Source: CAVRUD01 sp963849635 (GTDB lineage Bacteria > Chloroflexota > Chloroflexia > Thermomicrobiales > UBA6265). Taken from it: 64,000 nucleotides of DNA. Made by a program: the position numbers and the translations under genes. A model generated the notes under the pieces. It had not been told where the DNA came from. It did not search any database and was given only the letters and a program-made list of their open reading frames with translations. The stretch covers positions 141,952 to 205,951 of the forward strand of contig CAWKIA010000028.1 in assembly GCA_963849635.1 (NCBI GenBank), given 5' to 3'. Every line of letters starts with the position of its first letter. The stretch's first letter is position 1. This document shows positions 59,348-64,000 of the stretch, piece after piece.

Positions 59348-59377
59348 TTGACTAATATAAACCTAAAGTATAGGTTT
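59348..59377 (+). promoter_or_regulatory. promoter overlapped by a palindromic operator candidate
   Basis: TTGACT (59348-59353), a 17-base spacer, then TAGGTT (59371-59376) upstream of the DUF4397 gene. The spacer and -10 region form the inverted repeat AAACCTA-N5-TAGGTTT (59359-59377), in an AT-rich island in GC-rich DNA. Placement over the promoter suits a repressor such as the divergent MerR/B12 protein. Inference only. Confidence 0.55.
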
Positions 59378-59448
59378 AGGATACCGGCGGCAGGAAGGAC
59401 CACTGTCGCGCCGGATCGCAAAATCGGCCGCTAGTCAGGAGAGGATCA

Positions 59449-60240
59449 GTGAAAGAACTACGTTCCCGGGGTTGGACAACAATTCGACTTTCCGGCGTAC
59501 TGCTTGTTGCCTTGATGTTTGCACTGGCGGGGTCATGGCGGGCATCCGCCCAAGAAGCGACCCCGTCCCCTGAATCCGAGGATATGGGCGTCTGCACAGA
59601 GGCCCTGGGTTTCGGCGAGGAAGGTGACGCCTGCGTCAATGTCGTCCATGCCTCGCCAGACGCGCCGGCAGTTGACGTCTGGGTCGACGGTGCGCCGGCA
59701 TTGGTCGGGCTCACGTTCGGAACCTACTCTGGCTGGGTAAACCTGCCCGCCGGTGAGCACCAGATTCAGGTCGCTCCTGCCGGCACTGCCGCCGATCAGG
59801 CGGTAATCGACGCCGAACTGACCCTTGAAGAGGGAGCGGCCTACAAGATCGCCGCCGTAGGCCTCGTCGCTGACATCGCCGCCGAGGTCAACCAGATCAA
59901 TCTGAGCGATCTCGCCGATGACGAGGCCCGCATCCAGGTCGTCCATGCGTCGCCGGATGCTCCGGCGGTCGATGTCGCGGTTACAGACGGCGATGTGCTC
60001 GTGTCGGACCTCGAGTTCCCCGACTCCAGCGGATTCCTGACCGTTCCAGCGGGGACCTACGATCTCGAAGTTCGTCCCGCGGGCACGACGGATGTCGCCC
60101 TCCCGCTCCCGGGCGTGGCCCTTGAGCCCGGCCTGGTCTACAGCGTTTACGCAATCGGGCTGCTGGCCGACGGAAGCCTCACCGTGTTGGTTGTTCCGAC
60201 CACCGCTGAGGGCACGCTGACGTCAACCCCCGAGGCATAA
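59449..60240 (+). CDS. exported protein with two DUF4397 domains
   Basis: 263 residues from a GTG at 59449 with AGGAGAGG upstream. A signal peptide (LSGVLLVALMFALAGSWRAS, cleaved near ASAQ) precedes two DUF4397 repeats, both starting VVHASPDAPAVDV (residues 64 and 164) and containing LPAGEHQIQV / VPAGTYDLEV. These Ig-like domains occur in exported and wall-attached proteins; role unknown. A hairpin terminator follows. Confidence 0.88.
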   Translation: MKELRSRGWTTIRLSGVLLVALMFALAGSWRASAQEATPSPESEDMGVCTEALGFGEEGDACVNVVHASPDAPAVDVWVDGAPALVGLTFGTYSGWVNLPAGEHQIQVAPAGTAADQAVIDAELTLEEGAAYKIAAVGLVADIAAEVNQINLSDLADDEARIQVVHASPDAPAVDVAVTDGDVLVSDLEFPDSSGFLTVPAGTYDLEVRPAGTTDVALPLPGVALEPGLVYSVYAIGLLADGSLTVLVVPTTAEGTLTSTPEA

Positions 60241-60258
60241 GCAAAGCATTTACGCCGA

Positions 60259-60300
60259 CGGCGACGCCTGGCCACTCGCCCGAGTGGCCAGGCGTCGCCG
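60259..60300 (+). terminator. hairpin terminator after the DUF4397 gene
   Basis: Perfect 20-base arms (60259-60278 and 60281-60300; core GACGCCTGGCCACTCG) with a minimal centre. It separates the DUF4397 gene from the heliorhodopsin gene, so the latter needs its own promoter or read-through. Confidence 0.8.
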
Positions 60301-60455
60301 GTCTCAATCTCAAGTGGCACGAACCGTGCGAACTCCCGGGTGATCGCACACTTGACCATCCCGCATCTGGATTCCGCTGTCGCGAAAACTAATTCGATGA
60401 AAGGTCCATAGATTCGGTCTCGCGATTCCTCCTACGCACGGGACTGTCGATATTG

Positions 60456-61232
60456 ATGCCCCAATCGCCATCGAAGAGTGGCCGTCGCGGCTGCGCCTTG
60501 GAAATCTCGCCGTCGGACTGACGCACCTCGTTCAGGCGGTCGCCATCTTTGCCTTGAGTAACGACTTTACGCTGCCTGTCACCGCTTCGTTTCTCGCTGG
60601 CCCTCCCGGCAGCGATCTAACACAGCCGGAGGTGATCTGGGACGTCCCCGTTGGTCCCGCAATCGGAGTCTTCCTGCTGCTTGCCGCCCTCGACCACATC
60701 TTGATGGTCGTGCCAGGCATCAACGATTGGTACAACGCCAACCTGCGCCGGGGCGCCAACTACGCTCGATGGTGGGAGTATTCCGTCAGCGCCTCCATCA
60801 TGATCGTCTTGATCGCGATGGTCACTGGCGTCAGTGATATCGGCGCGGTTGTCGCCATCTTCGGGGTCAATGCGGCGATGATCCTCTTTGGTCTGGTGAT
60901 GGAGCGCTCAAACCCGAACAAGGAGCGGGCGGATTGGACGCCGTTCCTATTCGGCTGCCTGGCCGGGGCCGTTCCCTGGGTGATCATTGCCTATCAGGTC
61001 GTAGGGGCAGAAGACAGAGCTACGGGATCCGGAGTTCCAACCTTTTGTCTATGGCATCATCATATCGCTCTTCGTGCTCTTCAACAGCTTTGCAATCAAC
61101 ATGGTGCTGCAATATATGCAAATCGGTCGCTGGCGCGACTACATCTTTGGCGAGAAGGTATACATCGTCCTCAGTTTGACGGCAAAGACTGCTCTCGCCT
61201 GGCAGGTCTTCGCAAACACCTTAATTGATTGA
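60456..61232 (+). CDS. heliorhodopsin, two frameshifts
   Basis: About 257 residues, seven membrane helices. Helix A: LGNLAVGLTHLVQAVAIFAL; loop with SNDFTLPVTASFLAGPPG; helix B with AALDHILMVVPG; helix C: RWWEYSVSASIMIVLIAMVT, with the counterion glutamate at 60776-60778; helix G: YIVLSLTAKTALAWQVFANT with the retinal-binding lysine at 61185-61187. These are heliorhodopsin, not type-1 rhodopsin, signatures. An extra T in the run at 61043-61046 breaks the frame (TTT GTC TAT GGC intended), and one shift near 60490 links the ATG at 60456 (MPQSPSKSGRR) to helix A. Heliorhodopsins bind retinal, have an inverted topology and do not pump ions strongly; function unsettled. Confidence 0.92.
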
Positions 61233-61484
61233 TTCTTGCGATATCGATTCGAGTGCCGATGGACGCCAGCAACGGAGAGAACCATTCTCAACAGGTAGGG
61301 ACGGCTTCGGGTGCTCCCGATTTGGACCGTTCTGGCAGCGACCGGAGTAAAGATTCAGAGTAGAGCTCCTATTTTCTGTCTAGGGTATGAGCAGCAATGC
61401 TCTGAAGGATATCGACTGATTTTGGCATCTCTGGCCGCTCTGCCCAATTTCAACACGCCACGGGCGCGAACGAACCTTCACCTT

Positions 61485-61913
61485 TCAGAGCCCGATGCGA
61501 CGCTCCTGATGACCGGGCCCGAACAGGCGCGGATCAAGCGCGTACGGCATCTCGTCCTCGAAGACCACGGTCACTCCGGCGTTATGTAGCTCGATATCGA
61601 GGTCCGAGAACGAGCGGATGCCGGTGGGTGGCAGGGGACGATCCGGGTTCAGCAGGCCGCGGCGGAACCAGTAGAGCGCCCGGTGCTGACAAACCGGATC
61701 GCCGTTTTCCCCGGCTTGGCAGGTGCAGATCCTGCCGTCCGTGACGTAGCAGAGCGTGTTGTCGGAGGAGCTGGTGACGACGGCCATGCCAGTGGACGCC
61801 TCGTAGCGGAGGCTGATGCCCTTTTGGAAGGCGCGGACCAGCGCGGCGCGCCAGCGGGTCATTGTCGCTAGCCGCACCGACCGGCGGATTGGGGTGGGAA
61901 CGGTAGTGCTCAT
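61485..61913 (-). CDS. SWIM zinc-finger-like protein
   Basis: 142 residues from the ATG at 61913 with GAGGAGG upstream. A Cys/His cluster CTCQAGENGDPVCQHRALYW fits the SWIM pattern CxC...CxH, preceded by a strand pair YVTDGRI. The C-terminal part (FSDLDIELHNAGVTVVFEDE) is not recognised. SWIM fingers bind DNA or proteins; no partner is seen. Confidence 0.7.
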   Translation of the reverse strand: MSTTVPTPIRRSVRLATMTRWRAALVRAFQKGISLRYEASTGMAVVTSSSDNTLCYVTDGRICTCQAGENGDPVCQHRALYWFRRGLLNPDRPLPPTGIRSFSDLDIELHNAGVTVVFEDEMPYALDPRLFGPGHQERRIGL

Positions 61914-62227
61914 AGGATGCCTCCTCGGACATCAATAATTACAATCGCGACTGGCGACATCGCACTAGTGAGTAGCCTAAATTTGCGCCTGATCTGTCCC
62001 TGTAGGTAACAAGTGCCGTACTACGTATAGAACGCGGAAAAGGCCCGTATGAAAGGAAAACACCGCCACTTGGGCGGTCTTCCGTGGGGCCATTGAGTTT
62101 CGGAGTGGTTGGAAAATGGTGGCGCCGTCTCCGCTGCCGCCCGGGACTCCAAGTCCCGAGCGGTCTGACGGAAGCCGGCTTAGAAATCGGCGACAAAGAA
62201 TGGCTACGGGTCCCGATTGATCGTGTA
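61914..62227. other. intergenic region with a palindrome
   Basis: 314 bp. The core palindrome at 62140-62160 (CCCGGGACT-CCA-AGTCCCGAG) is the second copy of the element at 4756-4775 and lies 68 bp after the oligopeptidase stop. No gene seen. Confidence 0.55.
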
Positions 62228-64000
62228 CTACAACAGCGCCTCAAGGCGATCGACGTATCCGGAGAGGACATCGAACGCCGCCTGGATCGGCTCTGGCGTG
62301 GTCATGTCGATGCCGGCCTGCCGCAACTGGTCGATGGCGTACCCGTTGACACCGGCGCTAATCATGTCGATGAACCGGCGTGCGGCGGGCTCACCCTCGG
62401 TGCGAACTTGCCCGGCCAGCGCCGCCGCGCCGGCGATGCCGATGGCGTACTCATAGACATAGAAGTTCATGAACAGGTGCGGGAAGCGGCCCAGGTGATG
62501 CCCATCCGGTCGTGATCGAGGACGACTTCGCCACCATACCCCTGCTCGTAGAGTCCGGCCAGGGTCTCGGTCATCCCATCGGCGGTGAGGGCATCGCCCC
62601 GCGCGATCTTCTCGTGGCAATCGCGCTCGAACCGGGCCAGGATCGGCATGGTGAAGAGATAGCGCAGGTGATTCGCCATCCGCTCCTCGACCACGGCGAT
62701 GATCCAATCGCGGTCATCGCGCTCATTGAGCAGGAAGCCGCCCAGCATCGCCTGGTGAAAGTTGCTCGGCACCTCAGAGAGAAAGCCACCGTCCTGCCAG
62801 TAGGTGATCGGTTGCGCTCGCCATGTGTGGTAGGAGTGCAGGGAGTGGCCGAGTTCGTGCGTCAACGTACTGACCGCGCCAAGGTCGTCGTCGTAGACCA
62901 TGCTGATGAACGGCATCGTCCTGTACGAGCCCCACGAGAACGCCCCGCCCCCTTGCCCCGGTTGGCGCAGCGATCCACCCAGCGGTCGGCGATGCCCCGG
63001 CGGTTGATCTCAACGTACTCCGAGCCGAGCGGTTCGAGAGAACGCAGGATCAGGTCGACGCCCTGCTCGAACGGGATGACCGGGTCGTTCGCGATCGGAG
63101 CGACGATATCCCATCCCTGATAGTCGCCCTCAGGCAAGCCCAGCAGCCTGCGCCGGGTGCGGAAGTAGCGATGCCAGACGGGCAGATTCTTCCAGACCGT
63201 GTCGAGCAGGTTGTCGAAGACGGCGGTTGGGATCGCGCTCTCGTCGAGGGCGGCAGCGAGCGCCGACTCATAGCCTCGCGCCTTTGCATAGAAGTCGTTC
63301 CGCTTGATGCCTCCCTCCAGGGCGGCGGCGAGGGTGTTCTGGACACGCAGGTGCGTGTCGGCGGCCGCCTGCCAGGCGGCCTTGCGCACCGCTCGATCCG
63401 GCGAGCGCAGAAACCGATCCAGATTCCCGGGCAGGAGGTCGACGGTGGTGCCCTCTTCGTCCGAGATCTGGCCGAACGGGAGCTCGCCATCGGTCAATGT
63501 CTGCGCGACAGTCTCGCCCGTCCCGACAACGTTGCTTGCCTGGGCCAGCAATGCCTCCACCTCAGCGGAGCGGATGTGGGGGCGTCTCCGCTCGATCGTG
63601 TTCAGGAGGTGCCGGTAGATGGTGAGACCGGACTCCTCCTCGATCCAGGCTGAGATCCGTTCCGCCGGGATCTCAAGGATTTCGACCGGAACGAACGCCG
63701 CCGCTTCCTCGAACCGGGCCAGGAGTCCTTGGCCCCGGCTGTCCATCGCCGTCGCGGTCGCATTCGTGGTGTTCTTCCCGACCGGCGCAACATGGCGAAG
63801 ACCTGGACCTTCTCAACCTGGTCGTAGAGCTCATCGTGGAGCTTGAGTATGGCCAGCAAAGATCTGGGCCGATTCTCCAACGCTGCCCCGGTAGCGATCG
63901 AACTCGCTCAGGCGGGCGTCGACCGCGGAGAGCGCATCTTCCCATGCTGCAACGGTCGGGAAGACCGATTCGAGGTTCCACGTCTCGCCGATCGGCACCT
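62228..64000 (-). CDS. pepF: M3-family oligoendopeptidase F, frameshifted, start beyond the window
   Basis: About 590 residues reconstructed; only the first few are missing. ETWNLESVFPTVAAWEDALS begins at the right edge; frames then change near 63860, 63780, 62910 and 62500. Recognisable parts are ERRRPHIRSAEVEALLAQAS, AAALEGGIKRNDFYAKARGY, the zinc site VSTLTHELGHSLHSYHTWRA (HEXGH form HELGH), DGGFLSEVPSNFHQAMLGGF with the third-ligand glutamate, and MNFYVYEYAIGIAGAAALAG. PepF cleaves oligopeptides in the cytoplasm. Stop TAG at 62228. Confidence 0.9.

Overview
The window is high-GC bacterial DNA (roughly 65% by eye). It most resembles the Chloroflexota, probably class Thermomicrobia or a relative. 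The pointers are the many STAND/LuxR- and AfsR-type regulators, secreted proteins with a short 'AKTRRGLLG'-type twin-arginine-like leader and Thr-rich linkers, a heliorhodopsin, and BtpA-, BKACE- and UPF0236-type proteins. This placement is inference from gene content; there is no rRNA gene to confirm it.

Layout. 1-4.6 kb (minus strand): a catabolic operon (acetamidase/formamidase, CaiB-type CoA transferase, EamA exporter, FAD oxidoreductase running off the edge) and a methyltransferase. 5-11.8 kb: a 5'-truncated WD40 protein, a CPA1 Na+/H+ antiporter, a BtpA-family enzyme, a BON protein, and an overlapping MerR/flavin-reductase/orphan operon. 11.8-20.6 kb: a membrane-thioredoxin fusion with three TlpA-like domains, an AfsR-type regulator, a DinB-fold protein, BKACE and RsgA. 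20.7-26.9 kb (minus strand): a defence-like cluster of a SNF2 helicase, a partner protein, two ATPases of the BREX ATP-binding (DUF2791) type and an orphan, with a damaged HicAB-like pair on the opposite strand in the middle. 27.2-32.6 kb: two peptide-type ABC permeases, their binding protein and a DAO-type oxidase. 33-38.5 kb: ftsH, then a STAND ATPase split by an IS1380-type element, then decayed sequence. 38.6-47.6 kb: SnoaL-like protein, a membrane-anchored molybdopterin oxidoreductase, a LuxR-STAND regulator, a class III aminotransferase, and a pyruvate kinase gene interrupted by a 1.4-kb UPF0236/ISKra4-like element with a perfect 9-bp target duplication. 48-54 kb: three tandem Cys-rich, Thr-linker secreted proteins, a beta-helix-like secreted protein and remnants of more Cys-rich paralogues. 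54.3-64 kb: ppk1, infA, an acetyltransferase, a B12-binding MerR regulator divergent from a DUF4397 exported protein, a heliorhodopsin, a SWIM-finger protein and an M3 oligopeptidase reaching the right edge.

Two parts stand out. One is the probable light-related neighbourhood at 58.2-61.2 kb (CarH-like B12/MerR regulator, palindromic operator-promoter, heliorhodopsin). The other is the BREX/Shango-like five-gene cluster at 20.7-26.9 kb, which matches neither known system in full.

Caution. About twenty genes, including housekeeping ones (ftsH, pyk, ppk1, pepF), need single-base frame changes to read as full proteins. In ppk1 and heliorhodopsin the indel is an extra base in a homopolymer. I treat most of these as consensus-sequence errors and give the span of the reconstructed gene. 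No tRNA, rRNA or CRISPR array was recognised.
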